From: Udaeobacter sp025935755
Lineage (GTDB): Bacteria; Verrucomicrobiota; Verrucomicrobiia; Chthoniobacterales; UBA10450
DNA length: 64,000 nucleotides
NCBI GenBank assembly: GCA_036278715.1
Contig: DASUKN010000021.1
Coordinates: 6,339-70,338, forward strand
Reading direction: 5' to 3'
Numbering within the stretch: position 1 is the first letter of the stretch; every line of letters starts with the position of its first letter. A program made the translations under genes and the position numbers. Shown here one piece after another: positions 34,120 through 43,167 of this stretch. The notes under the pieces were generated by a model. The model ran no database searches. It saw only the letters and a list, made by a program, of their open reading frames with translations, and was not told the origin of the DNA.

Positions 34120-35514
34120 GTGAACGAAGCGCCCAGGAGTTTTCACCTGCTCGGAATTTGCGGAACAGCGATGGGCGCCGTTGCCGTCGCGCTGAAAGAG
34201 CGCGGTTTTAGGGTGACCGGCTCAGACGCGAATGTTTATCCGCCGATGTCGACTTTCCTTGAGGGGAAGGGGATCAGGCTCAGGGAAGGTTATCGCGCGG
34301 AAAACATCCCGGCTGATGCGGAAGTCGTGGTAATCGGCAATGCGATGACACGTGGCAACCCGGAAGTGGAAGCCGTGCTGAACCGAAAACTGCTTTATCT
34401 TTCATTGCCAGAGGTGCTCAGGAATTTTTTCCTGCGCGGCCGTCACAATCTTGTGGTCACCGGGACGCATGGTAAAACAACGACCACTGCGTTGCTCACC
34501 TGGATAATGGAAACCGCGGGACGCGATCCGGGTTATCTTATTGGCGGCATTCCGAAAAATTTTGGCGAAGGGGCGCGCCTCAACGATTCGAAGTATTTCG
34601 TACTGGAGGGCGACGAGTACGACACCGCATTTTTCGACAAACGCTCAAAGTTCGTTCATTACCTGCCTGAGCTGGTAATCGTGAACAACATTGAGTTCGA
34701 TCACGCGGACATCTTCAACAATCTCGACGAGATCAAACTCAGCTTCCGGCGCTTGCTGAATATTGTTCCTCAAAACGGCATGATCGTGGTGAACGGCGAT
34801 GATGCCAATTCCGTTGACGTGGTTAAAGATTGCCTGGCACAGATGGTGGAGGTCGGATTTTCAAAAAATTGCGCGCAGCGGATTCGCGATGTCTCTTATT
34901 CGGCCGATACCTCTCGATTCAAAGTAGGCGACGACGCGTTCGAAATTCCGCTTGTTGGCGAATTCAATGTTCACAATGCGGCAATGGCTGCGACCGCTGC
35001 GCGTTTTTATGACGTGCCGACGGCAACAATCGCCGAGGCATTCAACACCTTCTCCGGCATAGCGCGCCGCCTGGAACTTCGAGGCGAAGCCGGCGGCGTT
35101 AAGGTGATCGACGATTTCGGGCATCATCCCACTGCGATTGCGCAGACGTTGCAGGCATTGCGCCAGCGGTTTCGCGGTCAGCGCCTGTGGGTGGTGTTCG
35201 AGCCGCGCTCGAACACGACTCGGCGCGCGGTATTTCAGCAGCGGCTCGCTGAAGCATTAAAAGGAGCAGATGGTGTTTTCATCTCGCAGGTGGCCCGGCT
35301 GGAACAAATTCCCGAAAATCAGCGGTTAAAACCGGAGCAGGTAGTTGCGGAGATCGCAAAGGCTGGGAAGCCCGCGTTCTATGAGCAAAACGCGAATGCG
35401 ATTGTGGATCGAATCATCCCGCTGCTTCAGCCAAAAGACGTGGTGGTGGTGTTCAGCAATGGCGGTTTCGATAACATTCATGAGAAACTGCTCGCGCGCC
35501 TGCGGCAATTGTAG
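34120..35514 (+). CDS. mpl: UDP-N-acetylmuramate:L-Ala-gamma-D-Glu-meso-DAP ligase
   Basis: A 464-residue murein-recycling ligase that joins recovered tripeptide to UDP-MurNAc in the cytoplasm. It starts at a GTG (34120), giving MNEAPRSFHLLGICGTAMGA, where the GTAM turn binds the uridine. The ATP loop GTHGKT is at residues 115-120, EGDEYDTAFFDKRSKFVHY is the Mpl-specific segment separating it from MurC, and NIEFDHADIF follows. The C-terminal domain has DDFGHHPTAI and FEPRSNTTRR. The length fits (E. coli 457). The stop codon lies inside the left REP of the RAYT unit. Confidence 0.94.
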   Translation: MNEAPRSFHLLGICGTAMGAVAVALKERGFRVTGSDANVYPPMSTFLEGKGIRLREGYRAENIPADAEVVVIGNAMTRGNPEVEAVLNRKLLYLSLPEVLRNFFLRGRHNLVVTGTHGKTTTTALLTWIMETAGRDPGYLIGGIPKNFGEGARLNDSKYFVLEGDEYDTAFFDKRSKFVHYLPELVIVNNIEFDHADIFNNLDEIKLSFRRLLNIVPQNGMIVVNGDDANSVDVVKDCLAQMVEVGFSKNCAQRIRDVSYSADTSRFKVGDDAFEIPLVGEFNVHNAAMAATAARFYDVPTATIAEAFNTFSGIARRLELRGEAGGVKVIDDFGHHPTAIAQTLQALRQRFRGQRLWVVFEPRSNTTRRAVFQQRLAEALKGADGVFISQVARLEQIPENQRLKPEQVVAEIAKAGKPAFYEQNANAIVDRIIPLLQPKDVVVVFSNGGFDNIHEKLLARLRQL

Positions 35515-35980
35515 CGGCGGCCTGTGACCGCCGAAAACCACAGGCGACGTTTGCGGCGTCTCGATCGATGTCAGATTCTGGCGAACCATCTTCTGCACGA
35601 AAGTTTTCTTCGATTCGCCAGCCAACGGCCCGACCCCGGCGCCTGGGTCGGCACCTATGTTTTCATGCCTGATCACGTTCACGCTTTCGTCGCAATCGAT
35701 GATACAAAACTAAATCTCTCGGCTTCGGGAAAATCGTTCAAAAATTCGATTTCAAAAACTTTGCGTCAAAACGGCGTGGCTCCGCCGGATCGGGAGAAAA
35801 CGTTCTTCGATGATCTCCTTCGAAGTGAAGACTTCTACACGCAGAAGTGGCATTACGTTCGGGGACAATTTCGTACGAGCACGACCTGTACGCAGGTGGG
35901 AGATTGGCGGTTCCAGGGCGAGATCTTCCCGCTGGAATATCATTCTGAGTGAAGCCTCGCGGTCACAGATCGCCGCTACA
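35510..35980. mobile_element. REP-RAYT-REP unit
   Basis: The RAYT gene is bracketed by inverted REP sequences. The left REP, TGTAGCGGCGGCCTGTGACC at 35510, extends to 35533. The right REP at 35954-35980 reads TGTAGCGGCGATCTGTGACC on the other strand. They agree at 20 of 24 positions. The left REP contains the mpl stop codon and the RAYT GTG start; the right one ends one base before the stop of the next minus-strand gene. So the unit is wedged between two genes with no spare DNA, as expected of a REP-associated transposase locus. Confidence 0.8.
35524..35952 (+). CDS. REP-associated tyrosine transposase (RAYT), probably degenerate
   Basis: A 142-residue Y1/HUH-type transposase that should nick REP DNA. 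The HUH motif is at residues 51-53 within YVFMPDHVHAFVAI, and the putative catalytic Tyr111 is in KWHYVR. RAYTs normally continue Y(V/I)xxNPVRAGLV. Here the frame reads GQFRTSTTCTQ, while a one-base shift gives DNFVRARPV before the original frame resumes at DWRFQGEIFPLEY. Two compensating indels are therefore likely. The segment between RRLDR and the HUH motif also looks shortened, lacking the usual YFVT strand. The gene starts at a GTG within the left REP. Activity is doubtful. Confidence 0.75.
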   Translation: MTAENHRRRLRRLDRCQILANHLLHESFLRFASQRPDPGAWVGTYVFMPDHVHAFVAIDDTKLNLSASGKSFKNSISKTLRQNGVAPPDREKTFFDDLLRSEDFYTQKWHYVRGQFRTSTTCTQVGDWRFQGEIFPLEYHSE

Positions 35981-35981
35981 G

Positions 35982-36461
35982 TTACGGTGCCGCGCTTGTT
36001 TGATCGTGAATGATTCGCCAGCCTTCCGGGAACCGTTTGAAGATAAGCGTAAATCGTCCATGCGGTTCATCGTTTGCGCGCTTTAGCTTCCAACGGCCGA
36101 GCACTGCCGCGGCTTCTGGCGAAAGCATGGTGACTTCCACGTCCGAAAAAGTCAGCGTTCCCATCTTCGCGTGATCGGAATATTTTTCCCGGTAGCGGTC
36201 GCGGACTGTTTCCCAACCGCGCGTGACTTCGTCTCCTGAGACAAACACCGTCGACGTCGATCGCGCATAACCATTCATGAACGCGTCTATGTCGCCGCGA
36301 TTCCAGGCGTCCTGTTGCGCGGTGAGAACGGATTGAATTTCAGCTACTGAATTCGAAGGCTGTTCGGGCGCTGCGCAAACCAGAACAGCCAGCAGGATAT
36401 TGCAGGTGATGAGAGTCGCGAGTCTGGTTTGCAATGACACCGATCTCTTATAAGCTAGCAC
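35982..36461 (-). CDS. exported SnoaL/DUF4440-like (NTF2 fold) protein
   Basis: A 159-residue protein with an N-terminal signal (ATLITCNILLAVLVCAA); the Cys in LVCAA could be a lipobox, so it may be a lipoprotein. The mature domain has the NTF2-like opening IQSVLTAQQDAWNRGDIDAF, then the GWETVRDRYREKYSDHAK helix and C-terminal strands FTLIFKRFPEGWRIIHDQTS. DUF4440 proteins bind small ligands or act as isomerases and associations differ widely; no catalytic role can be assigned. It is convergent with the RAYT unit, whose right REP ends one base before its stop. Confidence 0.85.
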   Translation of the reverse strand: MLAYKRSVSLQTRLATLITCNILLAVLVCAAPEQPSNSVAEIQSVLTAQQDAWNRGDIDAFMNGYARSTSTVFVSGDEVTRGWETVRDRYREKYSDHAKMGTLTFSDVEVTMLSPEAAAVLGRWKLKRANDEPHGRFTLIFKRFPEGWRIIHDQTSAAP

Positions 36462-36515
36462 TCCTTAACGCGTCCAGAGCTAGTACTGAAACGCTGTTCC
36501 ACTGAGGGAAATACG

Positions 36516-38963
36516 TTGACGGGTCCGATAAATCCACTACGCTCCGCCATCCAGCAAAACAGGACTGTGCAACGGCTTTTCTGCATCGTGACGCTCGTGC
36601 TTGCCGGCGCGAGCATAGTTTCCGCGCAACGTGACTCACAGCGTCCCAAGCTGCCCGCGGTTAAGCCAGTAAGTCCGCCGACGCAGGAGGAAGCGTCTAC
36701 TCCTCCACCGAACGCGCCGGCGACCGTGCGACTGCAATTTCCAAACAGCGACGTCGTCGACGTGTTACATCTCTACGAACAGCTCACCGGCAAGAAGCTG
36801 GTGATGGATAATTTCGTGCAGGGCAAAGTCAACATTTTCATCGCCAAAGACGTGTCTCGCGAAGAAGCGATCAAGATCATCGAGATGAGCATGGGGCTTA
36901 ACGGGATTTCACTGGTGCCATCGGGCCGCGACATTGTTAGCGTCGTCGGGGCAGGCCAGAATCCGCGCAAAGCGCCGGTACCGATTATCTCGGATTTGGC
37001 TGACATCCCGGCGGGAAATCCGGTTATCAGCTTTTTGTTCCATTTGCAGTACGCCGATCCGCAGGAACTACAGCAAGTTTTGATGGCGTATTTCCAGGGG
37101 AGCTCGGGCACGATCAACATTTTGGCGCTGCCTAAATCCTCCAGCCTGCTTGTCACACAGAACGCGGACATCATTCGGCAACTTGCCGGAGTGATTGAGC
37201 AGGTAGACGTGGCCCCGGCGGAAGTGGTGAGCGAATTCATCAAACTTGATCGCGCCGATGCCAGCAAAGTCGTCGACATGCTGAAGGATATTTTTGAGAA
37301 GGGATCAGAGACGTCGGGGCAGCCTGGTGTGCGCGGCGTAAAGGTGCCCGGCGGTGTGCCGCAGCCAATGCCAGTCGGCGAGGCAGGGGGTGGCAGTCTC
37401 CTCTCTGAAGAAGCAGTGATTGTTGGGAAGATCAAACTTACACCCGACGTTCGCACGAACCGCATCCACGTCGTGACACGGCCCATCAACATGCCGTTCA
37501 TCCGGCAATTGATCCATGAATTCGATGCCAATGTTGAGTTTGCAAAACCGGTGACCCGGTATCTGAAATACGTTTCTGCCGGCGACATTCTGCCGGTTCT
37601 GGTCCAGGCATTGACCGAACCGGGAACTGAACAAGGCGCTGGCGCGGGAGGAGCGGGAGGATTGCCGGGCATTGGTCCTTCGCCGGGAGCAGGTCAAACG
37701 CAACAAGGCCGCGGCGGAACGATGAATACTTCGTTGACGAGTCAGTACAGCGGCACCGGCACGTCCAGCGGTACAGGCAGTTCGCTCAATATTTCCGAGG
37801 AACTTTCGACTCAACCTGTGGACACCGTCCCGAAAGCGGTCACCATCGGAAACTCGAAGTTGATCGCGGATCAACGCGCCAACTCAATCATCATTCTTGG
37901 TAATCGCGAGGTGGTGACGAAGGTAGAGAAAATTCTCGACGAAATGGACGTCAAAGCGCCGCAGGTGTCGTTGAGCACAGTGATTGGTCAGTTGACGCTT
38001 GATAATAACGAGGAATTCGGCGTCGATTGGTTCGCAAAGTACAACAGGAGGTTCGTAGGCACCTCGCGTAACAATAGTGTGTTTTCGTCGGGTAGTGACC
38101 CGGGCATTCCTATTCCTGGTTCCTCCGCGGTCCCCGGCAGTAGCGTGGCGCCGATCGTTAACAGTGTTCTCGACCCGGCCAATCTGATCAACTTCAGCCA
38201 AATCATTCAAAATGTAAGCAACGGAACCAATATTTACGTGGCAGCCGGTAACGCTTTCGCGGCTATCGTGCACATGCTGGAGTCCACGAATCGATTCAGA
38301 GTTCTATCTCGACCAACCGTTTTCACCAGCAACAACAAAAAAGCGATCATCGCTTCCGGGCAGGAGGTTCCAGTTCCGGTCAGTACTCTAAGCAACGTGA
38401 ATAATGGAGCGCTGCTTAACAATGTGGCTTCCGTATCATCGAGCATCGAGTACAAGAAGGTAGTGTTACAGCTTGAGGTGGTCCCGCTTATCAATTCCGA
38501 GAAGGAAGTCTCCCTCGATATCCTGCAAAAGATCGACAGCCTCGTTCCAAACGGAAGCGTAAACATCAGTGGGAATTTGGTTCCAACAATCGACACAAAA
38601 TATATTCGAACGAACGTTGCTGCTCCGAACGGATCGACGATCATCCTCGGTGGCTTGATTCAAGACACAAAGCAGAAGAACTATCAGGGGTTCCCTTATC
38701 TCTCGCGCATTCCTCTCATCGGTGCTGCGTTTCGTTCCACCGCGGCTGGCAAGCATCGTCAAGAACTGATTATTCTGATGTGCCCGGAGGTCACCCTGAC
38801 GAAGCTCGACCTTTACAGATTGCGCCAAAAATGGGAGAACAAGAACACACATTTTGGTCCGGAACTCGACCAGGCCGAGTGTCCAGACTGCCCCAGAGTG
38901 GAGACAGGCAAACAGATAAACTTGCCGCCGCCGGATCTTCCGGACGATAAAGAGATGCATTAA
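36516..38963 (+). CDS. gspD: type II/IV secretion secretin (GspD/PilQ superfamily)
   Basis: An 815-residue outer-membrane channel. A GAGGGA Shine-Dalgarno lies six bases before a TTG start at 36516; a GTG at 36567 would also leave a full signal peptide (QRLFCIVTLVLAGASIVSA). N0/N1-type periplasmic domains (VRLQFPNSDVVDVLHLYEQL onward) and further N domains run to about residue 475, with a Gly/Ser/Thr-rich linker at about 370-430. The C-terminal secretin domain includes NNKKAIIASGQEVPVPV, NGSTIILGGLI and PLIGAAFRS...ELIILMCPEV. It leads an operon with a peptidoglycan-binding protein and the ATPase. The set could serve secretion or a type IV pilus-like fibre. Confidence 0.92.
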   Translation: MTGPINPLRSAIQQNRTVQRLFCIVTLVLAGASIVSAQRDSQRPKLPAVKPVSPPTQEEASTPPPNAPATVRLQFPNSDVVDVLHLYEQLTGKKLVMDNFVQGKVNIFIAKDVSREEAIKIIEMSMGLNGISLVPSGRDIVSVVGAGQNPRKAPVPIISDLADIPAGNPVISFLFHLQYADPQELQQVLMAYFQGSSGTINILALPKSSSLLVTQNADIIRQLAGVIEQVDVAPAEVVSEFIKLDRADASKVVDMLKDIFEKGSETSGQPGVRGVKVPGGVPQPMPVGEAGGGSLLSEEAVIVGKIKLTPDVRTNRIHVVTRPINMPFIRQLIHEFDANVEFAKPVTRYLKYVSAGDILPVLVQALTEPGTEQGAGAGGAGGLPGIGPSPGAGQTQQGRGGTMNTSLTSQYSGTGTSSGTGSSLNISEELSTQPVDTVPKAVTIGNSKLIADQRANSIIILGNREVVTKVEKILDEMDVKAPQVSLSTVIGQLTLDNNEEFGVDWFAKYNRRFVGTSRNNSVFSSGSDPGIPIPGSSAVPGSSVAPIVNSVLDPANLINFSQIIQNVSNGTNIYVAAGNAFAAIVHMLESTNRFRVLSRPTVFTSNNKKAIIASGQEVPVPVSTLSNVNNGALLNNVASVSSSIEYKKVVLQLEVVPLINSEKEVSLDILQKIDSLVPNGSVNISGNLVPTIDTKYIRTNVAAPNGSTIILGGLIQDTKQKNYQGFPYLSRIPLIGAAFRSTAAGKHRQELIILMCPEVTLTKLDLYRLRQKWENKNTHFGPELDQAECPDCPRVETGKQINLPPPDLPDDKEMH

Positions 38964-38975
38964 GCCTTTTCATTT

Positions 38976-39386
38976 ATGAAACGAATAACACTCGTTCTGG
39001 TTGTCGGGTTGGGCGCGATGGTCGCACGGGGCGACGAGTTTGATATTGTCGATTATGGGATCTTCCGATCGGTCGATCCTCTGGCTCAAAGAGACGAATG
39101 GGGAACCACTCATCAAACACCGCACGTGATCGCAACTGATTTTGCTCCCAGGTATTCGTGGCGATGGATGTATTACTTCAAGGGCCGCGATCAACTTGTT
39201 TTGGATCCAGCTTATGTTGGAGCCCTGCAAACGACGTTGCGTCGCCTCGGCTACTATTGCGGACCAGTGGACGGCGTGTTCACAGCAGAAGTGAGCTACG
39301 CCATCGCGCGCCTGCAAAAGAATTACTCGATGCGCGTGACTGGTACCCTGACCACTCCCGTGCGGCGAGCGCTACACCTGCCTTAA
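38976..39386 (+). CDS. exported peptidoglycan-binding protein in the secretin operon
   Basis: A 136-residue protein with a signal peptide (MKRITLVLVVGLGAMVARG) and a C-terminal PG_binding_1 domain (VGALQTTLRRLGYYCGPVDG, then AIARLQKNY and PVRRALHL). The middle ~50 residues are not recognised. It lies 12 bases after the secretin stop and 10 bases before the ATPase start, so the three are co-translated. A small wall-binding protein in this position may anchor or place the secretin in the murein, comparable in role to PilP or GspA-type partners though not homologous to them. That role is inference. Confidence 0.85.
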   Translation: MKRITLVLVVGLGAMVARGDEFDIVDYGIFRSVDPLAQRDEWGTTHQTPHVIATDFAPRYSWRWMYYFKGRDQLVLDPAYVGALQTTLRRLGYYCGPVDGVFTAEVSYAIARLQKNYSMRVTGTLTTPVRRALHLP

Positions 39387-39396
39387 GTCCCGTTGA

Positions 39397-41154
39397 ATGA
39401 ATGCAGCTCCGAGTCAGTCACTGATTAATTTGCTGCTCGAAAGCGGTGTGGCTTCGAGCGAAGAGGCAGCCGAGTTGGCGACTAACCTCAATGGAGGTTC
39501 GTGGGTAAGCCAGGTGCTCGATTCGGGCAAAGTGGACGAGCAACGTTTTCTCGGCGCAATCGGCAAGTTCTTCCGAGTGCCGATCGTCTCCATGGACGCG
39601 AAAAACATCGATCGATCTACTTTGTCGATTCTGCCGAGTCGTTTTGTTTTTCAACACCACATTCTGCCGATTGAGTCGAAAGAAAATTCGGTCGTGCTCG
39701 CGACCTATGATCTTTTCAATTCGATCGGTCGCCAGCTTGCAGGGCAACTGCTGAAGAAACCTGCCGAATGGGTGCTCGTGCCGCGCGCGCAACTCCTGCG
39801 CGCCATGAAAAGTCTGTATGGCGTCGGCGCGGAAACGTTCGACGAGATCTTAAAGACCAGAGGCTCGATGGACGTGTTGGAAGACACGGAGACCGCGATC
39901 GAGCTCAACGCCGACGATCCGGAAGCGTCGGTGGTCAAATTCGTTAACCAGATCATCCGTGAAGCGATCGCTGAGCGTGCCACTGACATTCACGTCGAAC
40001 CGCTGGAAAATGATTTGCGTATTCGGTACCGGATTGACGGCATTTTGCATGAGGTCGCGGTGCCACCGCAGTTGCGCGTTTTGCAATCGGCAATCATCTC
40101 CCGGCTGAAGGTAATGTCGCACATGGACATTGCCGAGCGACGGCTTCCCCAGGACGGCAGGATGAATTTGCTCGCGGGCAACGTCGAGATCGATGTCCGC
40201 GTTTCCACGATCCCAACCGTGAACGGCGAATCAATCAGTTTACGTTTACTTAGCCGCGGCGAACAGCAGTTCAACTTCGAACGACTCGATCTAAGCGACA
40301 GGCAGGAGAAAATCATTCGCAACCTCCTTGCTCAACCAAACGGAATTATCCTTCTGACGGGTCCTACCGGCTGCGGCAAATCGACCTCCCTCTATTGCTT
40401 TCTCAGCAGCATCAATTCCGTTCAACGCCGGATCATTACGATTGAAGAACCGGTGGAATATCGGATTGCCGGTGTATCGCAAATCGATGTGAAACCAGAG
40501 ATCGACCTGACATTTGCCAAGGGTTTGCGACACATCCTGCGACAAGATCCGAACGTGGTGATGGTCGGAGAGATTCGAGACATCGAGACGGCGGATATTG
40601 CGATTCGCGCCGCGATGACAGGTCACCTTGTGTTCAGCACGCTGCACACAAATGACGCCGTAGGCGGTATCACGCGTTTGCTCGACATGGACGTAGAGCC
40701 TTTTCTGCTTGCCTCCGTAGTGAAGTCGTTCATCGCTCAGAGACTGGTGCGCACGATTTGCCCGGATTGCGTCGAAGTTGTCGATTATCCACGCGATTAT
40801 CTTGCCGAGATTGGCGTTCCGGTGAAAGAACTGGGCACCAAATTCCAGCGCGGGGCGGGATGCGATCAGTGTCGCCAGACGGGGTATCAGGGACGCGCCG
40901 CGATTTACGAAGTTTGTGTGATCACCGAACCGTTGCGCAAGCTGATCATGCGAAGGCGTGATGGCAGTGAATTGAAACAATGCGCCATTGCCGAAGGCAT
41001 GGAGACTTTACGACAGGATGGCTGGCGACGCGTCGCGCAGGGTAAGACAACGATTGAAGAAGTTGTGCGCGTCACGCAGACCGACGAAGTGATGGCTGAA
41101 ACTGCTGAAGAAGCGGAGCCGGTTGTGGCCGTTGGCGCGGCCGAGATACGCTAA
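39397..41154 (+). CDS. gspE: GspE/PilB-family secretion or pilus assembly ATPase
   Basis: A 585-residue cytoplasmic hexameric ATPase. The N-terminal GspE/PilB (MshEN) domain spans residues about 10-150. The catalytic part begins VVKFVNQIIREAI then ATDIHVEP, with Walker A GPTGCGKS at 322-329, the Asp box ITIEEPVEY, Walker B VVMVGEIRD and His box FSTLHTNDAVG. Two CxxC pairs, C455/C458 and C489/C492, give the zinc knuckle of GspE. A ~25-residue acidic tail follows. It powers pseudopilus or pilus extension. Inner-membrane platform and pilin genes (gspF, gspG) are not in the window. Confidence 0.93.
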   Translation: MNAAPSQSLINLLLESGVASSEEAAELATNLNGGSWVSQVLDSGKVDEQRFLGAIGKFFRVPIVSMDAKNIDRSTLSILPSRFVFQHHILPIESKENSVVLATYDLFNSIGRQLAGQLLKKPAEWVLVPRAQLLRAMKSLYGVGAETFDEILKTRGSMDVLEDTETAIELNADDPEASVVKFVNQIIREAIAERATDIHVEPLENDLRIRYRIDGILHEVAVPPQLRVLQSAIISRLKVMSHMDIAERRLPQDGRMNLLAGNVEIDVRVSTIPTVNGESISLRLLSRGEQQFNFERLDLSDRQEKIIRNLLAQPNGIILLTGPTGCGKSTSLYCFLSSINSVQRRIITIEEPVEYRIAGVSQIDVKPEIDLTFAKGLRHILRQDPNVVMVGEIRDIETADIAIRAAMTGHLVFSTLHTNDAVGGITRLLDMDVEPFLLASVVKSFIAQRLVRTICPDCVEVVDYPRDYLAEIGVPVKELGTKFQRGAGCDQCRQTGYQGRAAIYEVCVITEPLRKLIMRRRDGSELKQCAIAEGMETLRQDGWRRVAQGKTTIEEVVRVTQTDEVMAETAEEAEPVVAVGAAEIR

Positions 41155-41170
41155 GCGTCGCATCTTTGTC

Positions 41171-41830
41171 TTATTCGCCGCGCAATTCACGAATTGCTTT
41201 GGCGTAATCATCGGAACGAAAGATCGAGGTGCCGGCGACAAGGACGTTCGCGCCGTTTTCGATTGATATTCGGGCCGTTTGCGGATTGATACCGCCATCG
41301 ACTTCGATATCGATCTTCTGCTCGCGAGACTCGTTCCATTTCGCTGCGCGCCTTACCTTTTCCATCTGATCATCGCGGAACGGTTGTCCTCCGAATCCTG
41401 GATGAACCGTCATGACGAGCAGCATATCGAATTGACCGAGAAACGGTTCGATCGATTCAATTGGAGTTTCGGGATTTAACGTGAGGCCAGCACGACACCC
41501 GCTCTCTCGAATTTTTCGCAAGGTTTCGAGGACATCGTGTTTCGCCTCCGGTTCCACGTGGACGGTGATCGAGTTTGCGCCGGCTTTGACAAAGCGCGGC
41601 AGATAGTGATCGGCATGCTCGATCATGAGATGTACATCCAAAGGCAAAGTTGTTTCCTTGCGCACGAGCCGTACAACCTCCGGTCCAAACGAAATGTTGT
41701 CGACGAAATGCCCGTCCATAATGTCGCAGTGAATCCAATCGGCGCCTGCGGCTTGGACGCGATGAAGTTCCGCAGCGAGCCGTGAGAAATCTGCCGCAAG
41801 AATCGACGGCGCGATGATAATCCTTCCCAT
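41171..41830 (-). CDS. rpe: ribulose-phosphate 3-epimerase
   Basis: A 219-residue TIM-barrel enzyme of the pentose phosphate pathway interconverting ribulose 5-phosphate and xylulose 5-phosphate. The start at ATG 41830 gives MGRIIIAPSILAADFSRLAA; the 23 upstream codons are not conserved. The metal-binding His34 and Asp36 are in WIHCDIMDG, with His67 in LDVHLMIE and the second Asp in VDGGIN. The phosphate loop GTSIF and MTVHPGFGGQ are standard. It is convergent with gspE and divergent from mreB; the 194-base gap with mreB should hold both promoters, though no clear boxes are seen. Confidence 0.95.
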   Translation of the reverse strand: MGRIIIAPSILAADFSRLAAELHRVQAAGADWIHCDIMDGHFVDNISFGPEVVRLVRKETTLPLDVHLMIEHADHYLPRFVKAGANSITVHVEPEAKHDVLETLRKIRESGCRAGLTLNPETPIESIEPFLGQFDMLLVMTVHPGFGGQPFRDDQMEKVRRAAKWNESREQKIDIEVDGGINPQTARISIENGANVLVAGTSIFRSDDYAKAIRELRGE

Positions 41831-42024
41831 GAAGTGAAGGGGTAATGGAGTAATCGATTTCTGGCAAGCCCACGGGCAACGCTTCAGCATGCGGACCATG
41901 CGTTACGGCGATAGAATGCGCTTGACGCGGGCCTACGGCTTCTCATGTTACCGCGTTTCAGCCGGCCGAATCGCGCCGCGTAACGCGTTTCATTTGAGCT
42001 GACAGTGCTGCTAATAAATAATTC

Positions 42025-43062
42025 ATGTTGAACGGATTTTTCGGCTGGCTATCCAGCGATATAGGGATCGACCTCGGCACAGCGAACACTCTCGTTTACG
42101 TAAAAGATCAGGGGATCGTTCTACGTGAGCCATCAGTGGTGGCGGTGCAGGCCGGCACGAATCGGGTCCTCGCTGTGGGTGACGAAGCCAAGCGCATGCT
42201 GGGCCGCACGCCGGCGAATATCGTTGCGGTGCGTCCGCTTAAGGACGGTGTGATCGCTGATTTTGAAGTTACCGAGGCGATGTTGCGGCATTTCATCACG
42301 AAAGTGCATAACCGCAAAGTGCGGGTGAAACCGCGCGTCGTCATCGCAGTGCCATCCGGCATTACGGAAGTGGAAAAGCGTGCGGTTCGTGAATCAGCCA
42401 CTCATGCCGGTGCGCGCGAAGTTTATTTGATCGAGGAACCGATGGCGGCGGCGATTGGCGTCGGACTGCCAGTGCAGGATCCCGCCGGCAATATGATCAT
42501 CGATATCGGGGGTGGAACGACAGAAGTGGCGATCATTTCGCTTTCCGGAATTGTGTTTAGTCGAAGCGTGCGCGTGGCTGGCGATGAGTTGGACGAAGCC
42601 ATCGTTCAATATATGAAGCGCGCCTACAATTTGATGGTTGGCGAACGCACCGCCGAGGAAATCAAGATCAAGATCGGCTCGGCGTACCCGAGTGAGAAGG
42701 AAACTAGTGTGGAAGTTAAAGGGCGCGATTTGGTCGCCGGTTTGCCCAAGACGCTGATGATCACTTCGCAAGAAGTGCGCGAAGCTTTGCTTGAACCGAT
42801 CTCGACGATTGTCGATTCGGTGCGCATCACCCTCGAGCGTTGTCCGCCCGAGCTTTCCGCCGACTTGGTCGATCGCGGTCTGGTGCTGGCGGGCGGTGGC
42901 GCGTTGTTGCGCGGCTTTGACAAGCTTTTGAGTGAGGAAACCGGGTTGCCTGTCCATGTAGCGGAAGATCCCCTCAGTGCAGTAGCAGAGGGTACAGGCA
43001 AATGCCTCAATGAACTTAAATTTTTGCGTCAGGTGGCCTCAGCAGATCGCCAATGGCGCTAA
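42025..43062 (+). CDS. mreB: rod-shape-determining actin homologue MreB
   Basis: A 345-residue actin-like filament protein that steers lateral wall synthesis on the inner face of the membrane. SSDIGIDLGTANTLVYVK is the phosphate-1 loop, IDIGGGTTEVAIISL the phosphate-2 loop, and LAGGGALLRGFDKLL the adenosine loop. The N terminus MLNGFFGWL is an amphipathic membrane-binding segment. Length is standard (E. coli 347). It begins the mreB-mreC-mreD-mrdA cluster, with a 105-base gap to mreC. Confidence 0.97.
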   Translation: MLNGFFGWLSSDIGIDLGTANTLVYVKDQGIVLREPSVVAVQAGTNRVLAVGDEAKRMLGRTPANIVAVRPLKDGVIADFEVTEAMLRHFITKVHNRKVRVKPRVVIAVPSGITEVEKRAVRESATHAGAREVYLIEEPMAAAIGVGLPVQDPAGNMIIDIGGGTTEVAIISLSGIVFSRSVRVAGDELDEAIVQYMKRAYNLMVGERTAEEIKIKIGSAYPSEKETSVEVKGRDLVAGLPKTLMITSQEVREALLEPISTIVDSVRITLERCPPELSADLVDRGLVLAGGGALLRGFDKLLSEETGLPVHVAEDPLSAVAEGTGKCLNELKFLRQVASADRQWR

Positions 43063-43167
43063 CCATGGCGGAGACCGTAACGCGGAAAGCGGAACCCTCG
43101 TTAGCGGTCGGCCGGTGAATTGTCGAGTGGCCAAACGGCAATCGGCAGTCGGCGATCAGTAATCCAA

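Noticed and set aside
35854..35910. Programmed frameshifting in the RAYT gene
   Set aside because: Two compensating shifts would be needed and there is no slippery heptamer with a downstream structure. Decay or sequence error is simpler.
36773..37672. A 299-codon open frame antisense to the secretin gene
   Set aside because: Low-complexity Ser/Thr/Ala translation, no start signal, and the secretin on the opposite strand is complete.
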